Source of the DNA: Leptospira saintgironsiae
GTDB taxonomy: Bacteria > Spirochaetota > Leptospiria > Leptospirales > Leptospiraceae
DNA: 24,277 bases
Reading direction: 5' to 3'
Assembly (NCBI RefSeq): GCF_002811765.1
Contig: NZ_NPDR01000016.1
Coordinates: 1-24,277 of the forward strand
Within the stretch, counting starts at the first letter, position 1. Each line of letters starts with the position of its first letter. The notes below the pieces were generated by a model. It made no database searches. It saw nothing but the letters and a program-made list of their open reading frames with translations, and was not told the origin of the DNA. Shown here one piece after another: positions 9,601-16,091 of this stretch. The position numbers were made by a program, and so were the translations under genes.

Positions 9601-10894
9601 TCCTGATGTATTTAGATATAAGTATACATCCCAAGAAGAAGACCGAGAGACTGGATTATATTATTATAAAGCGAGATATTACGATCCGATACTCGGTAGA
9701 TTTTTACAAGCGGACTCTGTAATCGATGGAAGTCGTCCAACAGGAATGGATCTTTATGCCTATGCAGAGGGAAATCCGATAAGTTACACAGATCCAAGTG
9801 GTCACAGTATTCTCAGTTCTTGGCTAAGTAGTAATGGTTTAGGCTTTTTAAATTTCAGTTTAACACTTAGCAGCGCAATGTTGATCTTGAATCCAGTGGG
9901 AGCCATAGGCACAGCTCTTGGCGGAGTAATAGCTGGGGGCGCTGCAGGATCGGCCGCTGCTATGATAGCTGGATCTACGCTCTTGGGCGCAGCTGCATTA
10001 GGAGCGGGCGGAGCGGCAATGGGTTCGGTCGTTGGAGGAAGCACTGCTCTTGGGTTAGGTTTAGCCTCTGGAATAATTGGCGGGTCATCTGCACTATTCG
10101 GATCTTCCGCACTTGTAGTAGCCGGAGTGGGTGCCGCAGTAGTAGTTGGTTCCACAGCGCTTCTTGCAAGTTCTGCAGCGGCCATTGTCGGGGCGGCTGG
10201 CTTGGTTATAGGAGGGGTTGCTTTGATTCAAGCCACTGTTCTTGCCGCCGCAGCTGCTGTTATAGGAGTCAGTGTAGTACTAATGGCAGCTGCATTGGCT
10301 ATGACCGTTGCAGGCGCGGCAATCATCGCGGGACTTTTTGCTTTAGGTGTTGCATCGATGTTGGTTTTCTCTGCACTAGCAATGGCAGTAGGTGTAGCAT
10401 TACTTGCTTCGGCTGCAGTTCCAATACTTCTCTATACTGGATTAGGAGTTGGAATCCTTGCAGCAGGATCTGTATTGTCTCCATTTACTTTTCAAGCTTA
10501 TATTGTGGGGGGTTATTCTAAATCGAGTTTGAATCATTTACGCTGGAATGAGAAGAATGCGAGAATTGCTGGTTGTTACGCAGCTGCAGTCTCTTTCGCT
10601 GTCACTGCCGGATCGATTGCCTTTTTTGGGATGCCGGGATTGGGTGTGATGCCAGGAAACGTTCCTGTATTTGGTAGTTTTAATTATATAAGTAGTGTCC
10701 CATTGTTTGAAACGAGTATTACATTAAGTAAAATATTACAATTCTACTCTGGAGGTTCCGCAGGTTATAATTTATCGCAAGGTAATTATTTAGAATCATT
10801 TATAAATACAATTGATATTTTTAGTCCAATTCCAGTTGGATTGATTGTAAAAGGTGCCGAAGCAACTGGAAATACATGCGGAGGGAGTTTGTGA
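3638..10894 (+). CDS. Giant SpvB/FG-GAP/RHS-repeat protein
   Basis: 2418 residues. In order: a membrane or signal anchor (residues 7-25); an SpvB-type domain (about 50-320), including PPGAGDLVPSITIDY and LGSGWNLGGFPRI; a Cys-rich loop (about 333-375); at least nine FG-GAP/VCBS-like units (about 386-860) with DxNxDGxxDF calcium-binding loops; many YD/RHS repeats (about 1080-1800); a hydrophobic insert (about 1844-1901); HPDHLGS; and the RHS core signature ending GRFLQADS...DPSGH (about 1988-2051). By analogy with TcB/TcC and Rhs proteins, the YD repeats would form a hollow shell enclosing the C-terminus. That C-terminus is unusual: about 225 residues of Ala/Gly-rich hydrophobic sequence (about 2060-2285), then a tail of about 130 residues that I do not recognise. 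AGGGA (3624-3628) supports the ATG at 3638. A lipoprotein gene overlaps its stop codon. It is probably a secreted or surface toxin-like or adhesin-like protein; the effector activity is unknown. Confidence 0.9.
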   Translation: MRQNKKVPIAIIVLIASFFFIAWNPLRPILNYFASVFSGGETSIPLPLPNIQIGITGKPSLSLGVQVPPGAGDLVPSITIDYTASGTQSILGSGWNLGGFPRILKNPNLGIHFGATDGYSSSLLGELIETSASGVYRSKMESFYKIKLDGNVWVFQDKSGITYEYGRNDANGSGSIILSNGVAITSYLDKVRDSFGNGYDIIYSSDTAISDEPLPQEIKYARGNGRIVFSYKDRSSGFREQIFYLTKAAFRKKLLDKIEVYAKDSNGSEQLIETYDLNYDTTDRGPILSSFERENYKPINFSYTERTTQVNLFNSNGKNYDVSFQAMNPNVQSSCAATQSACLCTAVPGCLAQTLGYAKLLCAQGIASYQNVCTYGVTSTFVAPADTDGDGSPELVKITGSMTNQKFSVSKLSEWEATTSNPISTNTATVGEHIGITSIGKILPGDFNGDGKSDFLILKNNGEALKVYYGPNFSSASYSNITAQNLSSGSSISKHFVLDVNGDGKTDFIQADNNNNLLVYTSTGSGFQKIQTLTISPYGTSFQQFVDLDRNGVPDFVRINDSTSQELIVTFLDFQNGLLKIIETNKISRTDFGNKGDQFFSDLNGDGYLDFAFFSMPGNQGSISYYPFTGRTFLTNGASPLQTINVNGAFANKESGSSSNTVYVEADLSGDGVKDRISYDNTDLSNSFFNVEIYDSMNSKYLTAFKVYWNQDVSKDLNGDGALDTLRANVTSIDQTDSNGVVTTVTTYKFIVTIANASSYDVAIDLDSYIPSTSSSGDSSSISYFNWRNRKDFIDLNGDNKADFLRYDAANGVLAVSYAKSDSNGYVTYSENGDDSWTTGGYFLSLDTNSDGKPEILGLKGNKVNLQTSVSSSAPGISSIAYRSFPYESSLELHYIRFNQALPSGLLSNVENGSYSSQGNVKLNLEYQLSKNHPGAIQPSLYNSSFPQFIPFGGADYLTTKLTQKTGDTILSSGTYSYSFARFYLGGFRNSTYIGFQKMTQTDSILNQTIEIEYNPSFIEMSGRPTYQKIKKNGILLSESTWSYNKSSSIFGGVLVLPGDTSEIKYQAGNIFSSSLISKTYDSYGNILNKVTSINGTILSEKTTYLNDWSQSILGKPTEIQLFKDGELLSDKKFNYSGRLVSEVRELVSDGVWKSQYIQAYDEYGNPTSVLDSNGNTNLIEYDSIVFKYPIKITNSLGHISLKEYNLTTGLEVSNTNPNGSVSKTEYDIFGRATLSYLPGESEWSEKVGYENTGDLENKLVRKTFRRSNGQSWQEESNNIITGITKKRSSLVNGYVLVEETYSNPQGQTVKKVDSYLEGSNPFSWTSFTYDAEGNMILSERNDGSSTSVSVAGLTTTVKESNGGNVIRENIEVKNSLGQTVSSIQQGKTTQYKYASNGQISQIIDPENGITYIQSDFAGRKIKVISPDSGITQYIYDSNSGNLQERRLASGSKIQYSYDVLGRVTQITGIGPQGETVDQVYEYDSPSAANGIGRLTKVTDPLGTTEFEYNAWGNQTLLKKHLSEEDLTFIIQKKYNLQGQVEEFTYPEGSIVKNLYSEAGYLSAVTLTPGDGSGSDFPVVQYAGPTVEDGLLKIQRILGNGVSTNIYYNPVKKNLVRIQTSKDSDSYQDLNYSYNDYGNYSSITDNKNPVRSQSFSYDSIGRLISATGVYGTEIYQYSDSGRLLKKGNLTYSYSNSLHKNAATDVSGNGLSYHYVYDSAGNVVNKNDESFSYNPFQKLKQVDTANGETVKFDYDFTGTRIRKTRSSDGTKTITLGGIYEIVLTPGKSPQHTLYFKGNSGDLVGQWSRQNPDLISYGNQELVASSGLGSPWNTYLWQSKDIVIRGIKYLLFVPGANIAFLYITVFLGVAFALLSFGDGLWKLTIKFITPILIISFSNCSIALPGSNGNAPWTMAPYIDPGATGIGSPYEPGSGAGIPITGFLFLHPDHLGSIVMATDGSGNRVTGGVQSGASHVSYKPYGEIQRDDSFGPDVFRYKYTSQEEDRETGLYYYKARYYDPILGRFLQADSVIDGSRPTGMDLYAYAEGNPISYTDPSGHSILSSWLSSNGLGFLNFSLTLSSAMLILNPVGAIGTALGGVIAGGAAGSAAAMIAGSTLLGAAALGAGGAAMGSVVGGSTALGLGLASGIIGGSSALFGSSALVVAGVGAAVVVGSTALLASSAAAIVGAAGLVIGGVALIQATVLAAAAAVIGVSVVLMAAALAMTVAGAAIIAGLFALGVASMLVFSALAMAVGVALLASAAVPILLYTGLGVGILAAGSVLSPFTFQAYIVGGYSKSSLNHLRWNEKNARIAGCYAAAVSFAVTAGSIAFFGMPGLGVMPGNVPVFGSFNYISSVPLFETSITLSKILQFYSGGSAGYNLSQGNYLESFINTIDIFSPIPVGLIVKGAEATGNTCGGSL
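10880..10894 (+). promoter_or_regulatory. Strong ribosome site and GTGA coupled start
   Basis: GGAGGGAG inside the last codons of the RHS gene is followed by GTG at 10891, whose last two bases begin the RHS stop codon TGA (10892-10894). Spacing from the GGAGG core to GTG is 6 bp. This favours the GTG over the in-frame ATG at 10876 and predicts translational coupling of the two genes. Confidence 0.75.
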
Positions 10895-11466
10895 ATCGGT
10901 TGTTGATATTTATTTTTTCTATTTCGTTTATTATGAACTGTAGAGGTAATATTTTGTATTGGCAACACATGCCAAATCCAGTTTTCGATTCGAAAAATAA
11001 CTTTATTAAAATCTATTTGCCAAAGGAATTTTCTGATGAAACTCAAAGGCTTTCCTATAAGGAATATATGATAGCTGTATTGAGAGAAGAAAAGGGGACC
11101 GTCTTTGAAAGAAGCGTTTTAATAAATCCAGATAGAGGATTGAATTTTTTCAAGCTTTGGAACAATCACGAACAATTCAGATTCCCTGCAGGATGTGAAT
11201 TAGTTTTTCCTATATATGGCGGGGAAAATAAATACGAGGTTCGTCTCGGGAAATATTTGTATGGGTATACTACCAAAATATTTGAAGATATCAACCTTTC
11301 CGAAAACAAATCTCTGAGAATTACTCTTCATTATAAAGGATTTCCATATCCTGAACCAAAAAATTGGGACGAGCGACAGGCCAATGCAGGGCATACCTTG
11401 ATTACTTTAACAGCTAGTATAGAAAGTAGCTTTTTAGAAAGTAATTATGAAAAATGTAAATTTTAA
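10891..11466 (+). CDS. Lipoprotein translationally coupled to the RHS protein
   Basis: 191 residues when started at the GTG, which gives a clean lipoprotein signal: MNRL, a hydrophobic run, then Ile-Met-Asn-Cys with the Cys at residue 17. The mature part has mixed charge with beta-strand character (YEVRLGKYLYGYTTKIFEDI) and no motif that I recognise. Its start overlaps the RHS stop codon and uses a strong ribosome site, so the two proteins should be made in a fixed ratio. That fits an immunity protein, a chaperone or an anchor for the RHS product, but nothing in the sequence shows which. A start at the ATG at 10876 would add five charged residues in front of the signal and has no ribosome site. 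Confidence 0.8.
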   Translation: MNRLLIFIFSISFIMNCRGNILYWQHMPNPVFDSKNNFIKIYLPKEFSDETQRLSYKEYMIAVLREEKGTVFERSVLINPDRGLNFFKLWNNHEQFRFPAGCELVFPIYGGENKYEVRLGKYLYGYTTKIFEDINLSENKSLRITLHYKGFPYPEPKNWDERQANAGHTLITLTASIESSFLESNYEKCKF

Positions 11467-11570
11467 TCAGGGAATAGAATTGATTAATTTAATGCTAATC
11501 TTTCATTATCGATGTTAATTAGTGGAAAATTGCTTTTGTATATTCTTTATAAAATCCCCAGGACGGGCAA

Positions 11571-12023
11571 ATGAAAAAGATTAACCTATTTATAATTACA
11601 ATATTATACGGCTTTTTAGTAAACTGCTTGGTAGTCGATACTTTAGGTCTTACTGATACCTACAAAGGTGATGTTGCTAAAAAAAGGCTAATAGATGCAG
11701 CAATGATTGGTGACTATCTCACTGCAAAGGCTGCATTCACAGCTCAAGGTTATACGGGATCAGATTTGGAATCACATATTATTGTAGATGTCTTGTATGC
11801 ATCTTTTATTGATGAGTTAGTTTTCAAAGTCGATGAATCTAAATATTATAAAAAGAGAGATGTAGAAGATTGTGCAACGGTAATTCGGTCTTTCGGAGTT
11901 CTTACTGACTTTGACTCATTTACAACCTATTTGAGCAGTGACTATTGTAACATAAGCCCTAACGATTTGTATATCGATAAAAATATGGGTAAAAGTTCTA
12001 ATACACCTTCGAAGAATAAGTGA
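11571..12023 (+). CDS. Small lipoprotein, Leptospira-type
   Basis: 150 residues. The signal sequence ends Leu-Val-Asn-Cys (Cys19). The mature start, CLVVDTLGLTDTYKGDVAKKR, followed by helices with an Asp-Ala-Ala-Met-Ile-Gly stretch, resembles a family of short Leptospira lipoproteins that I recall being annotated as TIGR04452. That assignment is from memory. Two further Cys (in VEDCATVI and SSDYCNI) could form a disulfide. AGGA lies about 9 bp upstream of the ATG. A hairpin follows the gene (12033-12064). Function unknown. Confidence 0.75.
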   Translation: MKKINLFIITILYGFLVNCLVVDTLGLTDTYKGDVAKKRLIDAAMIGDYLTAKAAFTAQGYTGSDLESHIIVDVLYASFIDELVFKVDESKYYKKRDVEDCATVIRSFGVLTDFDSFTTYLSSDYCNISPNDLYIDKNMGKSSNTPSKNK

Positions 12024-12032
12024 TAGCATTGG

Positions 12033-12064
12033 ACTTTAATGTGCAATTAATTGCATCTTAAAGT
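12033..12064 (+). terminator. Stem-loop after the small lipoprotein gene
   Basis: Two nested inverted repeats: outer ACTTTAA (12033-12039) with TTAAAGT (12058-12064), and the inner palindrome TGCAATTAATTGCA (12042-12055), with a 2x2 internal loop. It lies 9 bp after the stop codon. The stem is A/T-rich and only a short T run follows, so it could be a weak terminator, a stabilising 3' end, or a site between co-transcribed genes. Confidence 0.4.
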
Positions 12065-12102
12065 TTCCAGGAGTTTATTAGGAAATTCTTTAATAATTTA
12101 GA

Positions 12103-12846
12103 ATGAAAATAAATCGTCTATTTTTCCTAATATTACTCTTTCTATGCCAATGCATGCTTCCCGATCGAGATAAGCAATCGATTGATTTCCATCCAGATAC
12201 AATTAGGGATGAAGAACTAAATGTTATAAAAGTCTTTAAAATATCGGATCACGATATTAAAGGGAAAATAATCTTACTTAAATCCAATTCTCCGTTCGTT
12301 GATCATTTGCTTTCTAATTTTGTTGTAGATAATACTGATTCGGCATTAATCCATCTTTCCCAGGATTATCTAGTAGGGCTAATTTTAATTCAAAACGAAT
12401 CGGACGAGCCTGAATCATTCTCTCTCAAAAACCTAAATCTTCAGTTGGATGATAAAAGCTTAATTCCGTTAAAATCAACGGAATATCCAAAAAAAATTCG
12501 TTGCTTTAATTGGAAGGGGACTGCAAAGAATTTCTATAATTTTATAGCAATATCAGCAATAACAATTTACACAATAAATGCCATGTTTGCCTGTATAGAG
12601 GGTAAATGCGAAGAAATGGATTATTTAAAGCAAGAGATAGATAAAAACCATCCTTCAAAAGTTGGAGGAAGTTATTTTTCAGATTTGAATTTTGTTACAA
12701 CTCTTAATTTTAATAATAAAGTTGAATCAGAAAATATTATAATAGCACCAAAGGCGGTTTCGAAGGGAGTTGTTTTGTATAGTAATCCGTTTGCATTGGA
12801 AAATATTAAAGATTACATTACGAAAGGAAACTGCACGATAGAGTAA
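12103..12846 (+). CDS. Hypothetical lipoprotein
   Basis: 247 residues. The N-terminal hydrophobic run ends Leu-Cys-Gln-Cys, with the likely lipidated Cys at 17. The mature part has beta-strand-like sequence with SPFVDHLLSNF and LVGLILIQNESDEPESFSLKN, which reads like a sandwich fold. A second hydrophobic segment (about residues 145-162, FIAISAITIYTINAMFA) is followed by two Cys (CIEGKC). That segment is unusual for a lipoprotein and could insert into a membrane. It is the last gene of the plus-strand block and converges on the SRAP gene 75 bp away. No family recognised. Confidence 0.7.
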   Translation: MKINRLFFLILLFLCQCMLPDRDKQSIDFHPDTIRDEELNVIKVFKISDHDIKGKIILLKSNSPFVDHLLSNFVVDNTDSALIHLSQDYLVGLILIQNESDEPESFSLKNLNLQLDDKSLIPLKSTEYPKKIRCFNWKGTAKNFYNFIAISAITIYTINAMFACIEGKCEEMDYLKQEIDKNHPSKVGGSYFSDLNFVTTLNFNNKVESENIIIAPKAVSKGVVLYSNPFALENIKDYITKGNCTIE

Positions 12847-12921
12847 GATTTCTATATATGAACGACTTATTAAATAGTATTTATTAGTTGCCTTTATTTT
12901 CTTTGCTTTTTAAAAAATATC

Positions 12922-13560
12922 TTAATCAAAATTTAATTCGATTTGGTCTATTTTATTTGGGACTTTCTTGTATTCTAATTCGTCTTCGCCAGCATGATGA
13001 ATGTATTCTCTCGGATCTGAAATAGAATCATCTAACCAGCTACCTACGTTCTCTGGTAATATCATTGCTGGTTGACGATCGTGAATTTCGGCTATATGCG
13101 GATTTGCATCCGTTGTTATAAGTATAAATCCGATCCGTTTAATTCCGTGCCGATCTATAAAAGTATCTGTTAATCCTGCAAAGCCCATGATATCTGTTTT
13201 TAGTGGATATAGTTCGTATCGATTATTTCCTTTTAGCTCTAATTCACTCCATTCCCAATACGATGTTGCAGGAATTATGCAGCGGTTTCTTTTTATTAGC
13301 GAAGCCCATGTTTTAAATTTGGTCAGTTTATCAAAGCGGGCATTAATTTGTAGTTTGGGTATCCATTCGTATTTAACTCCCCAGCTTAGGTAATCGACTA
13401 TAGCTTGCCCATCTATAGATCTAATAATTGGTTCTACTTTTGTTGGAAAAACTTCTTTCTCTTCTCGAAACTCACGACGTATTTGGTCCGTTTCATATCT
13501 TAGATTGAAATACTCTATTACTTGAGAGGCAGTTGCATTCAGAGCATATCTTCCGCACAT
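12922..13560 (-). CDS. SRAP-domain protein (YedK/HMCES family)
   Basis: 212 residues, the usual size. The family signature is complete: catalytic Cys2 directly after the initiator Met (MCGRY), NARFD with Asn73, CIIPATSYWEW with Glu103, and IHDRQPAMIL with His160. Proteins of this family attach covalently through Cys2 to abasic sites in single-stranded DNA and so protect them from cleavage and error-prone processing. Its ATG lies 6 bp after the stop of the polymerase gene, so it is the last gene of the four-gene operon. SRAP genes are often linked to SOS functions, which supports a DNA damage role for the whole operon. Confidence 0.95.
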   Translation of the reverse strand: MCGRYALNATASQVIEYFNLRYETDQIRREFREEKEVFPTKVEPIIRSIDGQAIVDYLSWGVKYEWIPKLQINARFDKLTKFKTWASLIKRNRCIIPATSYWEWSELELKGNNRYELYPLKTDIMGFAGLTDTFIDRHGIKRIGFILITTDANPHIAEIHDRQPAMILPENVGSWLDDSISDPREYIHHAGEDELEYKKVPNKIDQIELNFD

Positions 13561-13566
13561 TTCGAT

Positions 13567-15843
13567 TCATATAGCTTGCTCGAATTGTAAAAGCAATTGT
13601 TTTTGTCGTAATGCTTTGAAATAATCTCTTGGTTGTAGATGCTCAATCGCCTCTTCTAAAGCCTGGATAAGTAAGTCTCGATAGAATTCTTTATGAATCA
13701 AAGGCCGATTTGTTGCTCGCAAGGCAATCTCTTCCGGTAGATACTCCCTTTTTTGTTTATATCCTTTTGTTACTAGATAACGAATTTTCTCACCAGGCTC
13801 AATTCCGATACCTTCGTTAGTTAGCAGTCGTAAAGATTGAGAAGAGGAATTATTTGCTACGTATTCGGCTGGGCTTTTTGAAATAGTTCTCCGAAGAAGT
13901 AGATCGGCAATCGGGACTTTATCTTCGAATAATGAAGTAACGTAACGATCGAAGGTTCTATCAAAGGTCGATTTCATTTTCAAAAGTGACTCGATATTTT
14001 CGCATGATTGCATGATGTCCAATATTTCCGTTTGAAATTTTTTTATATATTGAGGCATATCCTTACGGCGCACGAATACACCTCTAACTTTCAAAGCACC
14101 ATTTGAAAATCGTCCAAAATACCGATTAACAACGCCGATCTTATGATCTCTTTTTGATGCCGGAAAAGACAACCAGTCGTAAACACCTTCGACCTTTAAA
14201 ATGATTTTGGTCTTCTCCGAAATCTTTTTACATAGACTTAATAACTCTTCATTCGTGAATTTAGCTCGTCCTTTCTTCGATATGAATAGAGAATCTGTAA
14301 TGGCATGTAGGAAAGTATATCCATTATCCTCGGCGATCTCCTTTGCAATGAGTAGGACTTCGCGTCCTATGGCGGTTACTGATTCATGGCTTTCTAATCT
14401 TCCAAATTTTGCATTCCGGTATCCTAAGTATCCGAAGGAAGTTACCAACATCCATTTTAATGCACTTTGGCGAGCATCATACGTTGTAGACAATGGTGAA
14501 CCAGCATCAATCTGTTCTTTATAATACTTTCTTCGTGATAGAATATCCTCTAAAGCTTCCGATACAACGCCTCTCCGTTTACCACAGATATGATAATTCG
14601 TTCCTGGAATATAAGTCTTAACTTTCTCTTTATCGCAGCATAAACAATTTACTGTCTCCGGACTAATATTATAACCAGACATGATTGAAGGATACATTTG
14701 TGCGAAATCTAACTGTGCAATATTCTCTAAGAGTGAACCTTCACTTAAATCGGGTAGAGTTACTAGGCCGCCTTTATCAACTCGTAAAAGCTCATACACT
14801 GTCTTCGGTCGTTCAAGTGCTGCTTTTTGCCAAGGAACAAGGTAATCACCTTTCAATGCCACAGCCATTTCAATATTTGTTAGTGCAGTGCCTGTGCTGG
14901 CTCTCGCCATTCGCTGTATAGGAATTCTACTCAATCTTGCTAATTCAAAGATTCCAAGTAGGTAAGAATCTTTAAAAACGAAACTATTATTACTATCAAT
15001 GTGTAATCGTCCGAATAATGGATAATTCGGAGCACGATAGATCACTTGACCATAGGTTTCGAAGGAAGTACCTTTCGTTTGTATCTTTCTTGTTATATAG
15101 CCTGGATCTCTATCTAGACTTAATCGAATTCTATGCTTTTGACTAAGGTAGAAAAGAAAGGGTAGGAGCGCCTGGTCTCCGAACGCTGACAATACTATAT
15201 CGGGATCCAGTGTGCTGATGATTTCATTAATACGATTTAGTAGTATTTTCGTATCAGCGAAATACAGCTCTTCATAAAATCCGGAATCCGTTGAAAGAAC
15301 AATGGGATTATTCTGGCTATAGCCAATTCGATGGTTTTGCTTGAAGAACATATCAATTTTACTAAGGACTGGTAATTCATAATCCTTATCGCAAAGCATG
15401 GAAATCGAATCGATTTTGAGCACTTTGGTGCCTTGGAATTCTATGCGAACTTTTGCTAAAGGGTAGATGCCTTTCGCATACATATAGGCAGTCGGTAATT
15501 CTACATCGGAATGATAAATATCTAATTTTTCATAGAATGCATAAAGCTTATGATAAATTTTACGAAGAAAGGATGGAATTGATAAGGAAATTTTGAGAAC
15601 TTCCGTCGGTTCATTGTCGTAAAATCCTTTCTTGATAACAATTTTAGGATCAGTAAGCAATGCTCTTCGCTCACGTAATCGATCTATAAATCGTTTTTCA
15701 AAGTCTTTATTACCTTTTATGTAGAAAGTGGGATAAAAAGTATCGTGAAAATATCGAACACCATCCGCGCCTTTGACCCACAAAGTTATGGTATTCTCTA
15801 AATCATAGAGATCAATTAGATAACCTTCGTAAACATTTTCCAT
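13567..15843 (-). CDS. Family B DNA polymerase
   Basis: 758 residues, close to the E. coli Pol II size. The polymerase motifs are in order: motif A QLDFAQMYPSI (Asp379), motif B LKWMLVTSFGYLGY (Lys463, Gly471-Tyr472) and motif C HAITDSLFI (Asp517). In motif C the first Asp of the usual DTDS is replaced by Ile, leaving Ile-Thr-Asp-Ser. The N-terminal half is where a 3'-5' exonuclease would be, but I cannot find a DxE Exo I motif (the equivalent stretch may be LKIDSISML). Exo II is only suggested by SAFGDQALLPFL, and Exo III is not evident, so proofreading is probably lost. A Cys cluster (CLCCDK...HIC, about 400-420) might bind metal. The start codon shares one base with the preceding stop (TAATG) and lacks a good ribosome site of its own, implying coupling. 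It likely copies damaged templates, although it could be a general repair polymerase. Confidence 0.93.
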   Translation of the reverse strand: MENVYEGYLIDLYDLENTITLWVKGADGVRYFHDTFYPTFYIKGNKDFEKRFIDRLRERRALLTDPKIVIKKGFYDNEPTEVLKISLSIPSFLRKIYHKLYAFYEKLDIYHSDVELPTAYMYAKGIYPLAKVRIEFQGTKVLKIDSISMLCDKDYELPVLSKIDMFFKQNHRIGYSQNNPIVLSTDSGFYEELYFADTKILLNRINEIISTLDPDIVLSAFGDQALLPFLFYLSQKHRIRLSLDRDPGYITRKIQTKGTSFETYGQVIYRAPNYPLFGRLHIDSNNSFVFKDSYLLGIFELARLSRIPIQRMARASTGTALTNIEMAVALKGDYLVPWQKAALERPKTVYELLRVDKGGLVTLPDLSEGSLLENIAQLDFAQMYPSIMSGYNISPETVNCLCCDKEKVKTYIPGTNYHICGKRRGVVSEALEDILSRRKYYKEQIDAGSPLSTTYDARQSALKWMLVTSFGYLGYRNAKFGRLESHESVTAIGREVLLIAKEIAEDNGYTFLHAITDSLFISKKGRAKFTNEELLSLCKKISEKTKIILKVEGVYDWLSFPASKRDHKIGVVNRYFGRFSNGALKVRGVFVRRKDMPQYIKKFQTEILDIMQSCENIESLLKMKSTFDRTFDRYVTSLFEDKVPIADLLLRRTISKSPAEYVANNSSSQSLRLLTNEGIGIEPGEKIRYLVTKGYKQKREYLPEEIALRATNRPLIHKEFYRDLLIQALEEAIEHLQPRDYFKALRQKQLLLQFEQAI

Positions 15844-16091
15844 TAGGCACTTTTATTTTTCTTTAGATCATTTACCTCGCTACTAAGAACTACTACTGCC
15901 ATGAGCAATACCGTTTCGATTGAATACGGATTTGCAGCCATTACACCTGCGGGTAATTGATTCTTAGCTATTCTCATCACGTCATCAAATGCTTCTTGGT
16001 ATTTTCGTGGTAATGCTCTTCGAAAATCCTTAAATCGATCGTCTGCTAAGTGCTTAATCTCTTGGGAATAAGCTGTTACTGTCCTGCCCAT
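15843..16091 (-). CDS. Small conserved-looking partner of the polymerase
   Basis: 82 residues, probably all-helical: RFKDFRRALPRKYQEAFDDVMRIAK, then a Pro-containing turn, then a hydrophobic helix (ETVLLMAVVVLSSEVNDL). I recall small proteins of this pattern (FR.AL...Y...FD....A, then a P.E..LL helix) beside bacterial family B polymerases; this is from memory and unverified. It begins 38 bp inside the upstream gene, using GGAG about 8 bp before its ATG, and ends in the TAATG junction with the polymerase. It may bridge the polymerase and the RecA-like protein. Confidence 0.75.
   Translation of the reverse strand: MGRTVTAYSQEIKHLADDRFKDFRRALPRKYQEAFDDVMRIAKNQLPAGVMAANPYSIETVLLMAVVVLSSEVNDLKKNKSA

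Noticed and set aside
9802..10185. Open frame on the minus strand, rich in Ala and Pro
   Set aside because: It is the antisense shadow of the Ala/Gly-rich RHS C-terminus. Biased composition of the real gene keeps the opposite strand open. No ribosome site and no sensible protein.
13187..13393. Plus-strand frames inside the SRAP and polymerase genes (also 14201-14524 and 14685-14921)
   Set aside because: They are antisense to genes with clear motifs and conserved catalytic residues, and their translations look like random shadow sequence.
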